From Rhodococcus ruber (lineage in GTDB: Bacteria; Actinomycetota; Actinomycetes; Mycobacteriales; Mycobacteriaceae): 64,000 nt of DNA. This document shows, piece by piece, positions 36,452-44,742 of the stretch. Position 1 is the stretch's first letter, and the number at the start of each line of letters is the position of its first letter. Where the stretch lies: positions 248,001 through 312,000 of the forward strand of contig NZ_JAPWIJ010000008.1 in NCBI RefSeq assembly GCF_027270735.1, read 5' to 3'. The notes under the pieces were generated by a model. That model was not told where the DNA came from. It saw only the letters and a program-made list of their open reading frames with translations, and made no database searches. Both the position numbers and the translations under genes were made by a program.

Positions 36452-37157
36452 GCCTGCGCCTCACGATCCTCGGTGCCTCGAATTCGGTTCTCTGTCCACC
36501 CGGTTCGATCTCGAGCAGGGTGTACCCGACGGTGTTGATCACCGCGGCGCCGTGCAGGGTCAGATCCTCCGGCGTAGCGCCGTGCGGATGAATATGGCCG
36601 TGCAACAACAACTGTGGGGCGAGTCTTCGCGTCACCTCGTCGAGACAGTCGAAACCGATGTGTGCGGGGTCGGTGTCGTCTCCGACGCCGAGCGGCGGAC
36701 TGTGGGTCAGCAGAATGTCCAGGGGCCGAGAGTCTTTGCGTACGTTGCGATGCCACGCGAACGTTCGGGTCAGGGTGCGTGAGCGTCGACGCTGCTGCCG
36801 CTGGGTCCACTGGTTGGGCCCGCCGTTGTAGCGGATGGACCCGCCGAGACCGGCGATCCGCAGGCCGGCCGCGGAGACGATTCGGCGATCGACATTGACG
36901 GCCCCGACGGGTCCGGGCCAGGTGGTGGGGAGCCCGGCGCGCATCCATCCCGCACGTCCGGCCGAGTAGCCGGTGAGGTCCGCGTCGTGGTTGCCGGGAA
37001 CGAATACGCACGGCGCGTTCAAGGCATCGGTGAGGTATTCGAGGTAGTCGAACGGCAGGTCGCCTGCGCCGAGGATCAAGTCGACTCCGAGCGACTTCAC
37101 CTGCGGACTCCACAGGGATTCGATCGTTTCGTCGGACACTGCGAGAACGGAGACCAC
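36441..37157 (-). CDS. Calcineurin-like metallophosphoesterase
   Basis: A 238-residue phosphoesterase with metal-ligand motifs GAGDLPFDYLEYL, FVPGNHDADL, LLTHSPPLG and LLLHGHIHPHG. The N-terminal DxH box is replaced by AVSDET. GTG 37157 (VVSVLAVSDE) is chosen because GGGGGAGG lies upstream and family members start here; a longer ORF from 37214 lacks support. It overlaps the ParB/Srx-like gene downstream, so the two are translationally coupled. Substrate is unknown. Confidence 0.85.
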   Translation of the reverse strand: MVSVLAVSDETIESLWSPQVKSLGVDLILGAGDLPFDYLEYLTDALNAPCVFVPGNHDADLTGYSAGRAGWMRAGLPTTWPGPVGAVNVDRRIVSAAGLRIAGLGGSIRYNGGPNQWTQRQQRRRSRTLTRTFAWHRNVRKDSRPLDILLTHSPPLGVGDDTDPAHIGFDCLDEVTRRLAPQLLLHGHIHPHGATPEDLTLHGAAVINTVGYTLLEIEPGGQRTEFEAPRIVRRRHGT

Positions 37158-37220
37158 GGGTACGACGGTACCCACCTCCCCCGAGTGGCACCTCCGAACG
37201 GACTTCTCGGGCATCGGTGG

Positions 37221-37272
37221 TGTTGGATGGGTCAGGTGAGCGACAGTGTTGGATGGGTCACGTGAGTGACAG
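37221..37272 (+). repeat. 26-base tandem duplication spanning the SUFU-like gene start
   Basis: Units 37221-37246 and 37247-37272 both read TGTTGGATGGGTCA, then GTGAGYGACAG, differing at two bases. The copy places a second GTG 26 bases upstream, out of frame. Confidence 0.92.
37236..37265 (+). other. Possible nine-codon leader ORF created by the duplication
   Basis: GTG 37236 reads VSDSVGWVT and stops at TGA 37263-37265, which overlaps the GTG of the downstream gene as GTGA. It could couple translation to the main ORF, or be an accident of the duplication. Confidence 0.35.
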
Positions 37273-37846
37273 TGTCATTGCAGCGGTACGCGCACATCTG
37301 GTGACCGAGATCGGCGACGAGAATCCGTCGTCGGCGTCGGTGACGTTCCTCGGTCTCGAGCCGCTGGACGTCCTGAGATTCGGCGCGGACTCCGACGTGG
37401 TCCGGTACGTCAGTCTCGGCTGTTCTCGACACCCGATGGCCGATCCCAACGAACTCGTCGCAGATCCCTCGCGCGGCCCCCGAGCCGAACTGGTGCTGAC
37501 TCTCCGAGGCGGTGCAGGCGTGGCCTCGGGCGTGCACAAGAGTCTGGCCGTCCTTGCTGCGTCACCCGCGGTCGAGGGCGTCGTACTCGTCGAGGACGCG
37601 CTGCTCGATCTGAGCGAGCCGCTGTGGACCAACGCGCCGTTCACCGCTGTGCTGCTCGGGGCGAGCGACATCGCCGATCTGACACTGCCCGAGCCCTACG
37701 ATCCGGTTCGCTTTCTGGCCGCCGTCCCTCTCACCGGCACCGAGGCCGCCTGGGTGCGATTGCGCGGAGCCGATGCGCTGCGTGAGGCCTGGGCCGAGGC
37801 CGGAATCGACGTTCGCGATCCGAATCGTTCCGCCGCCAGCCTCTGA
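37262..37846 (+). CDS. Suppressor-of-fused (SUFU)-like domain protein
   Basis: The 194-residue protein resembles bacterial SUFU-domain proteins: VLRFGADSDVVRYVSLGCSR, HPMADPNELVADPSRGPRAELVLTL and a C-terminal LLGASDIADL / VRFLAAVPLTGTEAAWVR region. GTG 37262 starts directly before the domain (VSDSVIAAVRAHL). It diverges from the phosphoesterase gene. SUFU-fold proteins often occur as immunity or accessory proteins in bacteria, but no toxin is seen here. Confidence 0.65.
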   Translation: MSDSVIAAVRAHLVTEIGDENPSSASVTFLGLEPLDVLRFGADSDVVRYVSLGCSRHPMADPNELVADPSRGPRAELVLTLRGGAGVASGVHKSLAVLAASPAVEGVVLVEDALLDLSEPLWTNAPFTAVLLGASDIADLTLPEPYDPVRFLAAVPLTGTEAAWVRLRGADALREAWAEAGIDVRDPNRSAASL

Positions 37847-37853
37847 CGGCTTC

Positions 37854-38822
37854 TCAGCGCGCGTAGGACGCCAACGCCGGTTCTGCAGCAACCGCATCTT
37901 CCTCGAAGTGTCGTCGTATCTCGGTGAAATAGCTCGGCCCGGAGGCGCCTGAGCCTGGAGTGAGGCGCAGATTCGGCATCGTCGTGGTGAAGCACAGGTT
38001 CTTCGAAATGCGTTGCCGTACAGCGGGTCCGTTGTGGTCGAGTGCGTCGAGCACGATGTTGTACGCGACGTTGTCACCGAGAATGCCGAAGTGTTCGACC
38101 GGTCGCAGTGGGCAGACGTCCTGGACGGCGATGTTCGACGCTCCGGCAAGGGTGCTCGCGCGTGGTTGCGGATAGATCAATTCGTCGAATCTCGTGAAGA
38201 TCGAGGTGTAGCTGGGGCCTAGGGGCAGGGGGCGGGCAGCCAGTGCGGTGAGGAACTTCGATCCGGTTGCGATCTGCCAATTCGCCGGTGGGCACTCCTG
38301 CGAGTCGTCGCACCCGTTTCGGGCCGAATCGGTCCCGTTGTACGGAGTTGCGAGTGAGATGACATCCGACACCAGTGCAGGCAGGTCCGGCCAGAACGTC
38401 AACGCCCACAGCTCGTCCAGCGGTCCGTGCTGGTGGCCCATCATGACGACCTTGCGGCCACTGTCGGCGGCCATGGTCCGAACTGCGTGGACGACGTACT
38501 GTGCCGAGATCTGCAGGTCTCCGTAGCCCTCGTCGGGAAACGACAGGCTGCACACCGGGATTCCGATGGCAGGCAGTGACTGCAGGTAGTTCCAGCCGAA
38601 CGACTGCTGATCGGTGGCGAAGGCCGGGGTGAGCAGAACCGGATCGCGGGTGGCCTCGTGCAGATCCGTGGTGCACGTGAGCGCGTTGTCGAGATCGGCC
38701 TGCGCGACGGTCAGCGGCGGGCCGGCGGGCTCGGCGGGACCCGGCTGAGCCGATGCGGCCCCCGGCGCGGACGAAAAGACAACGGCGACTGCCACGGCCG
38801 ATACCAGCGTGCGGATTCTCAT
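37854..38822 (-). CDS. Secreted lipase-like alpha/beta-hydrolase lacking the nucleophile serine
   Basis: The 322-residue protein has a signal peptide (RTLVSAVAVAVVFSSAPGAASA) and the layout of CalB-like actinobacterial lipases: DPVLLTPAFATDQQSFGWNYL, then the elbow region VVMMGHQHGPLDELWAL, FWPDLPALVSDVISLATPYNGT and a late VEHFGILGDNVAYN (candidate His). The expected GxSxG elbow reads GHQHG with Gln131 in place of Ser. It may be inactive, use another residue, or be misaligned. ATG 38822 is the start. Confidence 0.8.
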   Translation of the reverse strand: MRIRTLVSAVAVAVVFSSAPGAASAQPGPAEPAGPPLTVAQADLDNALTCTTDLHEATRDPVLLTPAFATDQQSFGWNYLQSLPAIGIPVCSLSFPDEGYGDLQISAQYVVHAVRTMAADSGRKVVMMGHQHGPLDELWALTFWPDLPALVSDVISLATPYNGTDSARNGCDDSQECPPANWQIATGSKFLTALAARPLPLGPSYTSIFTRFDELIYPQPRASTLAGASNIAVQDVCPLRPVEHFGILGDNVAYNIVLDALDHNGPAVRQRISKNLCFTTTMPNLRLTPGSGASGPSYFTEIRRHFEEDAVAAEPALASYAR

Positions 38823-38962
38823 CGATCCCTTCCGAATGACGATGCAGGGCTTCTGCAGTCTCATCCGGCAAGAGCAGGTGGGTTCGTCACCCGGCGGTGG
38901 TCGGGGCAATCACCAACAACCGGCGCTCGACGTTGGGCGATGTCCAACGTCGAGCGTGGCTT

Positions 38963-40051
38963 CTACAGCCAGTCGTTCTTGTGGAACGTGCGCCACAATC
39001 CGATGCAGACGCAGGCGACGATCGCGGCGATCAGGTGGTAGCCGTAGGTCCAGTGCAGCTCGGGCATGTTGTCGAAGTTCATCCCGTATATGCCCGCGAC
39101 CATGGTCGGCACTGCGGCGATCGCCACCCACGCCGAGATCTTGCGCATGTCCAGGTTCTGCTGCATCGTCACCCGGGCCAATGCGGCGTCGACCAGCGAA
39201 CTGAGTACCTCGTCGTATTCGGAGATCCGCTCGGCGACAGTGGTGTGGTGGTCCTGTACGTCACGCAGATACCGTCGTACGGCCTTCGGCACGCTCGGTT
39301 CCTGCACCAGACGAGCCAACGGCGTCGACAGCGGCGTCACCGACCGGCGCAGCTCGACGACCTCCCGCTTGAGCAGGTAGATGTTCTCGATGGGCACGTG
39401 ATGGTGCGGGGAGAACACTTCTTCTTCCATACCGTCGACGTCCCGCTCGATCGACTCGGTCACCGCCAGATACTCGTCGACGACGTGGTCGGCCACAGCG
39501 TGCAGCACCGCAGAGGGCCCGAGTGCGAGCTGTTCCGGATTCGCTTCGAGGCGCTGCCGGACGCCGGCCAACCCCGAATGTTCGCCGTGCCGAACGGTGA
39601 TGACGAAGTCCCTGCCGACCATCACCATGATCTCGCCGCTCTCGACGATCTCGTTGGCGGTGGTCACCGACTCGTGCTCGACGTACTTCACCGTGCGCAG
39701 CACCAGGAATGCGACGTCGTCGTAGCGTTCGAGTTTCGGTCGTTGGTGCGCGTGCACCGTGTCCTCGACCATCAACTCGTGCAGTCCGTAGCACTGCGCG
39801 ATCGCGTTCATCTGATGGTCGTCGGGCGCATGCAGGCCGACCCACACGAACCCCTCGCCGCGGGCACGTACCTCCGCAATGGCCGAGGTGTGGGTGAATC
39901 TGCCGGGCAATCGGGAGCCGTCGACGTACACCGCGCAGTCGACGATCGCGCGGGCCGTGGGCACCGGAATTCTCGGGCCCGGATCGGGTGCGGCCTTGGG
40001 TCCTCGTCGATGCAGTGACGGGAGCGACGGTCGAGGTGGAAGGGACGGCAT
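38963..40051 (-). CDS. corA: CorA magnesium/cobalt transporter
   Basis: A 362-residue CorA channel: a large cytoplasmic domain (VDCAVYVDGSRLPGRFTH; FVWVGLHAPDD; TRTV-like DFVITVRHG), a long stalk helix and two C-terminal transmembrane helices, with the selectivity motif YGMNFDNMPEL between them. ATG 40051 (MPSLPPRPSLPSLHRRG) is the start; the open frame extends far upstream, but that region is the PHP gene on the other strand. It transports Mg2+ down its gradient. Confidence 0.95.
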   Translation of the reverse strand: MPSLPPRPSLPSLHRRGPKAAPDPGPRIPVPTARAIVDCAVYVDGSRLPGRFTHTSAIAEVRARGEGFVWVGLHAPDDHQMNAIAQCYGLHELMVEDTVHAHQRPKLERYDDVAFLVLRTVKYVEHESVTTANEIVESGEIMVMVGRDFVITVRHGEHSGLAGVRQRLEANPEQLALGPSAVLHAVADHVVDEYLAVTESIERDVDGMEEEVFSPHHHVPIENIYLLKREVVELRRSVTPLSTPLARLVQEPSVPKAVRRYLRDVQDHHTTVAERISEYDEVLSSLVDAALARVTMQQNLDMRKISAWVAIAAVPTMVAGIYGMNFDNMPELHWTYGYHLIAAIVACVCIGLWRTFHKNDWL

Positions 40052-40108
40052 GGCGGGCAATCGTACGCCAGCAAAACGACGAGACGGAGAGCCTGGAACA
40101 CTGTCGAG

Positions 40109-40945
40109 GTGCTCATCGATCTTCACACCCACTCGACGGCGTCCGACGGTACCGACAGCCCGGCAGAGCTGGTCCAGGCGGCGTCGGCGGCGGGACTGTC
40201 GGTGGTGGCGCTGACCGACCACGACACCACGTCGGGCTGGGACGAAGCGGCCGCGGCCGTTCCTGCCGGTCTGACGCTCGTACGCGGTATGGAACTCTCG
40301 TGCACCGGACGCGGTGAGGACGGCGAACCGGTTCCCGTGCACCTGCTCGCGTACCTTTTCGACCCCGAGAACGAAGCGTTCGCGGCCGAGCGCGCGCGTC
40401 TGCGCGGCGAACGGGTGACGAGGTTGCGAGCTATTGCCGAGAACATGGCGGCCGACGGTCTGCCGATCGATCCCGACGCAGTGTTGGCCTCGGCCGGTGC
40501 CGCAGCCGGACGTCCCCATCTCGGCCGTGCACTGATCGACGCCGGATACGTCCAGGACATGAATGCCGCGTTTGCCGGTCCGCTGGCGACCAGCGGCAAG
40601 TACTACGTGGAGAAGGTGGACACTCCGCTCGAGTCCGCGGTTCAGATGATCGCGGCAGCCGGCGGTGTGAGCGTGCTCGCGCATGCTCGGGCCCGCGCGC
40701 GCGGACGCATCCTCGACCTGGACCACATTCGAGAACTGACGCCGTTGGGGCTCGGGGGAGTAGAGGTCCATCACATGGATCATTCGCCGGAGGACACTGT
40801 GGTGATGGCCGATCTCGCCGCCGAACTGGACTTGATCGTCACGGGGTCCTCGGATTACCACGGGACCAACAAGACAGTGAAACTCGGCGAATACACCACT
40901 GCGCCGGACCAATACGATCGCATAGTGGCGGCGGCTCGCTCATGA
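40109..40945 (+). CDS. PHP-domain phosphatase (3',5'-nucleoside bisphosphate phosphatase-like)
   Basis: The 278-residue PHP enzyme has all metal-binding motifs: DLHTHSTASDGTDSP, VALTDHDTTSGW, GMELSC, VLAHARARARG and a final SSDYHGTNK. Relatives (YciV/RnmAC type) hydrolyse 3',5'-bisphosphonucleotides or trim small RNA 5' ends. GTG 40109 begins the first motif. Its stop overlaps the marC-like gene (ATGA). Confidence 0.9.
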   Translation: MLIDLHTHSTASDGTDSPAELVQAASAAGLSVVALTDHDTTSGWDEAAAAVPAGLTLVRGMELSCTGRGEDGEPVPVHLLAYLFDPENEAFAAERARLRGERVTRLRAIAENMAADGLPIDPDAVLASAGAAAGRPHLGRALIDAGYVQDMNAAFAGPLATSGKYYVEKVDTPLESAVQMIAAAGGVSVLAHARARARGRILDLDHIRELTPLGLGGVEVHHMDHSPEDTVVMADLAAELDLIVTGSSDYHGTNKTVKLGEYTTAPDQYDRIVAAARS

Positions 40946-41556
40946 CCTTCGATGTGACGCTCTACCTGACCGTGCTCATCACCCTGTTCGTCATCATGGA
41001 CCCGCCTGGCGCTATCCCGGTGTTCCTGTCCCTGGTGGGCCGCAAGAGCAAGGAAGCTCGCAACAAGGCCGCGTGGCAAGCACCCGCAGTCTCGCTGACC
41101 GTCATCTCGGTGTTCGCCATCGGCGGTCAGGCGATTCTGAGCTACCTGCACATCGGCATTCCGGCGCTGCAGGGCGCGGGCGGATTACTGCTACTGCTCA
41201 TCGCCCTGTCGTTGCTCACCGGCAAGGGGGCGGGCGGAGACTCCGCGGCGGAGGACGTCAACGTAGCCCTCGTGCCGCTCGGGACTCCGCTGATGGCAGG
41301 TCCCGGTGCCATCGCCGCAGTGATCGTCTACGTCAGTCAGGCCGACGGTGATGCTGGCTCCTTGCTGGCGATTGCGTTGGGCATCATCACTATTCACGTG
41401 CTGTTCTTCCTGATCTTGCGATTCTCGACGGTACTGATCCGTCTTCTCGGTGAAGGTGGCATCTCGCTGCTGGCGCGTATCGCAGGTTTGTTGCTCGCCG
41501 CCATTGCGGTGCAGTTGATCGCGGATTCGGTCCGCGGATTCGTGGCCGGCGGATGA
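40942..41556 (+). CDS. MarC-family integral membrane protein
   Basis: A 204-residue protein with six hydrophobic helices in the MarC/YhgN pattern: LITLFVIMDPPGAIPVFLSLV, LHIGIPALQGAGGLLLLLIAL (helix), PLGTPLMAGPGAI and IAGLLLAAIAVQLI. The substrate is unproven; the old multiple-antibiotic-resistance role is not supported. It overlaps its upstream and downstream neighbours by four bases each. Confidence 0.9.
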   Translation: MTFDVTLYLTVLITLFVIMDPPGAIPVFLSLVGRKSKEARNKAAWQAPAVSLTVISVFAIGGQAILSYLHIGIPALQGAGGLLLLLIALSLLTGKGAGGDSAAEDVNVALVPLGTPLMAGPGAIAAVIVYVSQADGDAGSLLAIALGIITIHVLFFLILRFSTVLIRLLGEGGISLLARIAGLLLAAIAVQLIADSVRGFVAGG

Positions 41557-41840
41557 CCGGGGCCGGAGTGGGGCTCCGATTCCTGCGCGGGCTCAGCGGT
41601 GTCGTCACCGCCGGTCTGGTGGTGCTCGCGATCGGTGTCGCCGTCACTCAATATCTCGGGCACTCGCGCGGCTTCCCGGGACCCGGGGGGCTTTCCGTCG
41701 GCGCACACATCGCCGCCGCCGTGGTGGCCGTCGTCGCCCAGCGCATCGCGGATCATCGGCGTGGATTCTCCGCGTTCGTCGGTGCACTCGTCGTCTTCGT
41801 CGTCACGGGCCTGGTGCTGTGGACTCAATGGTGGCAATGA
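41553..41840 (+). CDS. Small three-helix membrane protein
   Basis: A 95-residue protein with three hydrophobic stretches (FLRGLSGVVTAGLVVLAIGVA; AHIAAAVVAVVAQRIAD; FVGALVVFVVTGLVLW). The ATG overlaps the marC-like stop. It has no recognisable catalytic motif and is probably part of the same transcript as the PHP and MarC genes. Confidence 0.75.
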   Translation: MTGAGVGLRFLRGLSGVVTAGLVVLAIGVAVTQYLGHSRGFPGPGGLSVGAHIAAAVVAVVAQRIADHRRGFSAFVGALVVFVVTGLVLWTQWWQ

Positions 41841-42093
41841 GGACAGGGGTGGCAGTGAGGGCACTTCTGACTCTGTGGTCAGGTGGCCGGGCGGTGTGGC
41901 ACACTGGGGCCACCGATCGGGCTACAGCCCGTCGCTGATCGTGTCGGCACACCCGCCGCACCTGCGAGACACGCTTTCGGCAGTTTGCAGCCAGCACTGG
42001 CGCACTCCGAGCGCTCTCCATTCCCAGAACCACTCACTTCGTTGACATGCGTCGCCTTGCTGGTCGAGGTCGACAGTGCGAGGAGCTTTCACC
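41841..42093. other. 253-base intergenic region before malic enzyme
   Basis: No supported ORF was seen. It includes a short GGGCTACAGCCC inverted repeat near 41930 and an AGGAG ribosome-binding site at 42080-42084 for the malic enzyme. No riboswitch consensus was recognised. Confidence 0.5.
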
Positions 42094-43299
42094 GTGACGG
42101 CAGTCGAAGACACCACAGCACCGAACTCGGCACCGGCAATGCCGGCCGCGATCACCGACGAGGAGATCTTCGCCGGACATCTCGGCGGAAAGCTGTCGGT
42201 CGAGTTGGCGGCGCCGCTCGAGACCCAGCGCGATCTGTCGATCGCCTACACCCCCGGGGTAGCCCAGGTCAGCCGCGCCATCGCGGCCGACCCAGCGCTC
42301 GCCAAGCGCTACACCTGGACCGATCGCCTCGTCGCCGTCATCTCCGACGGTTCCGCGGTGCTCGGCCTGGGCGATATCGGCCCCCGGGCGTCCCTGCCGG
42401 TGATGGAGGGCAAGGCGGCACTGTTCAAGAAGTTCGCCGGTCTCGACTCCATCCCGATCGTCCTCGACACCAACGACGTCGACGAGATCGTCGAGACGAT
42501 CGTGCGGCTGCGGCACAGTTTCGGTGCCGTGAACCTCGAGGACATCTCGGCACCGCGCTGTTTCGAGATCGAACGCCGCGTGATCGAGGCGCTCGAGTGC
42601 CCGGTGATGCACGACGATCAACACGGCACCGCGATCGTCGTCCTTGCTGCACTCAACGGAGCCGCGAAGGTTCAGGGCCGCAACACGTCCGAACTGAAGG
42701 TCGTCATCTCCGGAGCCGGGGCAGCAGGCGTCGCGTGCGCCAACATGCTCCTGCTGGCCGGCATTAGGGACGTGGTGGTGCTGGACTCCAAGGGGATCGT
42801 CTCCTCGGATCGCCAGGACCTCACCAGCGTCAAGACCGATCTCGCTGCGCGCACCAATCCGCGTGCCCTTGCCGGCGGAGCGGCCGAGGCCTTGGCCGGA
42901 GCCGACGTGTTCCTCGGTCTGTCCGCGGGCAAGGTCGACGAGTCCTACATCGCCTCGATGGCCCCGCAGGCCATCGTGTTCGCGCTGTCGAACCCGGATC
43001 CGGAGATTCACCCGGAGGTGGCGAGGAAGTACGCCGCCATCGTCGCGACCGGGCGCAGCGACTTTCCGAACCAGATCAACAATGTTCTCGCCTTCCCCGG
43101 TGTGTTCAAGGGCGCGCTCGACGCGGGCGCTCGTCGTATCACCGAAGGCATGAAGCTCGCCGCTGCCGAGGCAATCCTCTCGGTTCTCGGCGACGAGTTG
43201 GCTGCGGACAAGATCGTGCCCAGCCCACTCGATCCTCGTGTCGCCCCGGCCGTTGCGGACGCAGTTGCGGCAGCAGCGCGAGCCGAGGGCGTCGCGTAG
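42094..43299 (+). CDS. NAD(P)-dependent malic enzyme
   Basis: The 401-residue short-form malic enzyme catalyses oxidative decarboxylation of malate to pyruvate. It has the substrate Tyr in LSIAYTPGVAQVS, GLGDIGPRASLPVMEGKAALF, LEDISAPRCFEIE, MHDDQHGTAIV (metal-binding Asp residues) and the Rossmann turn VISGAGAAGVACANML. GTG 42094 has AGGAG nine bases upstream and is preferred to GTG 42076. Cofactor preference is not decided by sequence. A strong terminator follows. Confidence 0.93.
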   Translation: MTAVEDTTAPNSAPAMPAAITDEEIFAGHLGGKLSVELAAPLETQRDLSIAYTPGVAQVSRAIAADPALAKRYTWTDRLVAVISDGSAVLGLGDIGPRASLPVMEGKAALFKKFAGLDSIPIVLDTNDVDEIVETIVRLRHSFGAVNLEDISAPRCFEIERRVIEALECPVMHDDQHGTAIVVLAALNGAAKVQGRNTSELKVVISGAGAAGVACANMLLLAGIRDVVVLDSKGIVSSDRQDLTSVKTDLAARTNPRALAGGAAEALAGADVFLGLSAGKVDESYIASMAPQAIVFALSNPDPEIHPEVARKYAAIVATGRSDFPNQINNVLAFPGVFKGALDAGARRITEGMKLAAAEAILSVLGDELAADKIVPSPLDPRVAPAVADAVAAAARAEGVA

Positions 43300-43312
43300 G
43301 AAAACGGAAGAA

Positions 43313-43358
43313 ACACCGGCGAACCCAGCCCCCACCCGGGCCAGTGGTTCGCCGGTGT
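43313..43358. terminator. Hairpin terminator between malic enzyme and OpuC operon
   Basis: Perfect 13-base arms ACACCGGCGAACC and GGTTCGCCGGTGT with a 20-base loop, then CTTTCGTTC. It lies between convergent genes and probably ends both transcripts. Confidence 0.8.
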
Positions 43359-43387
43359 CTTTCGTTCGAATACGCCCTCGAGTTCTC

Positions 43388-44080
43388 TCAGACCTTCGCC
43401 AGGCCGGTGGGCATCCGGCGCAGCCGGCCGGTTCCCGGAACGGAGGTCCACACCGCAAGGGCGAGCAGACCGTCGACGACGAGGGTCAGCACTGCCACCA
43501 GGATCGCGCCGACCAGAACCCGTTGGTAGTCGTACAACGCCAGGCCGTCGAAGATGTAGCGGCCGAGCCCGCCGAGGTTGACGTAGGCCGCGATCGTCGC
43601 AGTGGCGATGATCTGAAGAGTGGTGTTGCGGAGTCCGCCGAGAATCAGGGGGAGCGCATTCGGAATCTCGACCCGAAGCAGAACTTGGGTTTCCGTCATG
43701 CCCATCGCGCGGGCGGCGTCCACCACATTCGCGTCGACGTTGGCGATACCGGAGTACGTCCCGGCCAGCAGCGGCGGAATGCCGAGCAGCACCAGTGCGA
43801 TGATCGGCGGCACCAGCCCCAACCCGATCACCAGAACCAGGAACACCAGGATGCCGAGGGTGGGCAGCGAACGAAGTGCGTTGACGAGGCCGACGATCAC
43901 CGCTTCACCGCGTCGTAGATGACCGATCAACAGGCCGATGGGTATTGCGATCACTGCAGATAGTAGGACCGCCAGCAAGCTGTACCACATGTGCTCGATC
44001 AGCCGAGCGCCGATTCCCGTTGGCCCGGACCAGTTTCCGCCGTCGAGGATGTACGAGAACGCCTCCGAGAACAGATTCAT
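43388..44080 (-). CDS. Osmoprotectant (glycine betaine/choline) ABC permease, OpuCD-like
   Basis: A 230-residue permease with five to six helices: WYSLLAVLLSAVIAIPIGLLIGHL, LRSLPTLGILVFLVLVIGLG and the coupling loop AARAMGMTETQVLLRVEIPNALP. It matches OpuBD/OpuCD/ProW-type subunits. ATG 44080 overlaps the stop of the preceding permease gene (ATGA). It is the last gene of the four-gene operon. Confidence 0.9.
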   Translation of the reverse strand: MNLFSEAFSYILDGGNWSGPTGIGARLIEHMWYSLLAVLLSAVIAIPIGLLIGHLRRGEAVIVGLVNALRSLPTLGILVFLVLVIGLGLVPPIIALVLLGIPPLLAGTYSGIANVDANVVDAARAMGMTETQVLLRVEIPNALPLILGGLRNTTLQIIATATIAAYVNLGGLGRYIFDGLALYDYQRVLVGAILVAVLTLVVDGLLALAVWTSVPGTGRLRRMPTGLAKV

Positions 44081-44742
44081 GCGCGTGCCTTCTTCTTCGA
44101 CGAGCCAGTGCCGAGGCGCGTCCACGGGGTGAGCCGACGACCCAGTAGGAACAGGGCCGCGTCGAACACCAACGCCAGGAACACGATCGAAATGATGCCC
44201 GCGAATATCTGGTCGGGGTAGTCACGCTGGTAGCCCTGCGTGAACAGCTGACCGAGGCCGCCGATGCCGATCACCGAGCCCACCGAGACCAACGAGATGT
44301 TCGTGACCGCGACAACCCTGATGTTGGCGATGAGCACCGGAAGTGCCAGTGGCAGTTCGACGGTCAATGCTCGGCGCAGTGTCGAATAGCCCATTGCCTC
44401 GGCGGAATCGACGACGGCGAACGGTACCGAGTCGAGTGCCTCGGGTACCGCGCGCACCAGCAGCGCTGTCGAGTAGACGGCCAGCGCGATCACGACGTTC
44501 AGCGGATCGAGAACGGGGAGACCGACCACGGCCGGAATGGTGACGAACAGTGCCAGCGACGGAAGGGTGAACGCAATACTGGCCACCGTCAACGTGATTC
44601 GGCGAACCCAGCGGGTGTTGCGGATGACGGTGCCCAGCGGGATGGCGATCAGCAGTCCGACGAACAGCGGGACGAGCGAGAGATACAGGTGTGTCTTCGT
44701 GTAGCCGAGAACGACATCGAAATTGTCGAACAGCCAGGTCAC
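44077..44742 (-). CDS. Osmoprotectant ABC permease, OpuCB-like
   Basis: A 221-residue permease: YLSLVPLFVGLLIAIPLGTVI, FTLPSLALFVTIPAVVG and the coupling loop DSAEAMGYSTLRRALTVELPLALP. It is a paralogue of its downstream neighbour, and the two form the channel. GTG 44742 overlaps the ATPase gene's stop (GTGA). Confidence 0.9.
   Translation of the reverse strand: MTWLFDNFDVVLGYTKTHLYLSLVPLFVGLLIAIPLGTVIRNTRWVRRITLTVASIAFTLPSLALFVTIPAVVGLPVLDPLNVVIALAVYSTALLVRAVPEALDSVPFAVVDSAEAMGYSTLRRALTVELPLALPVLIANIRVVAVTNISLVSVGSVIGIGGLGQLFTQGYQRDYPDQIFAGIISIVFLALVFDAALFLLGRRLTPWTRLGTGSSKKKARA

Noticed and set aside
40052..40912. Upstream extension of the CorA frame to 649 codons
   Set aside because: The extension lies antisense to the PHP phosphatase gene. 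CorA family length and N-terminus fit the ATG at 40051.
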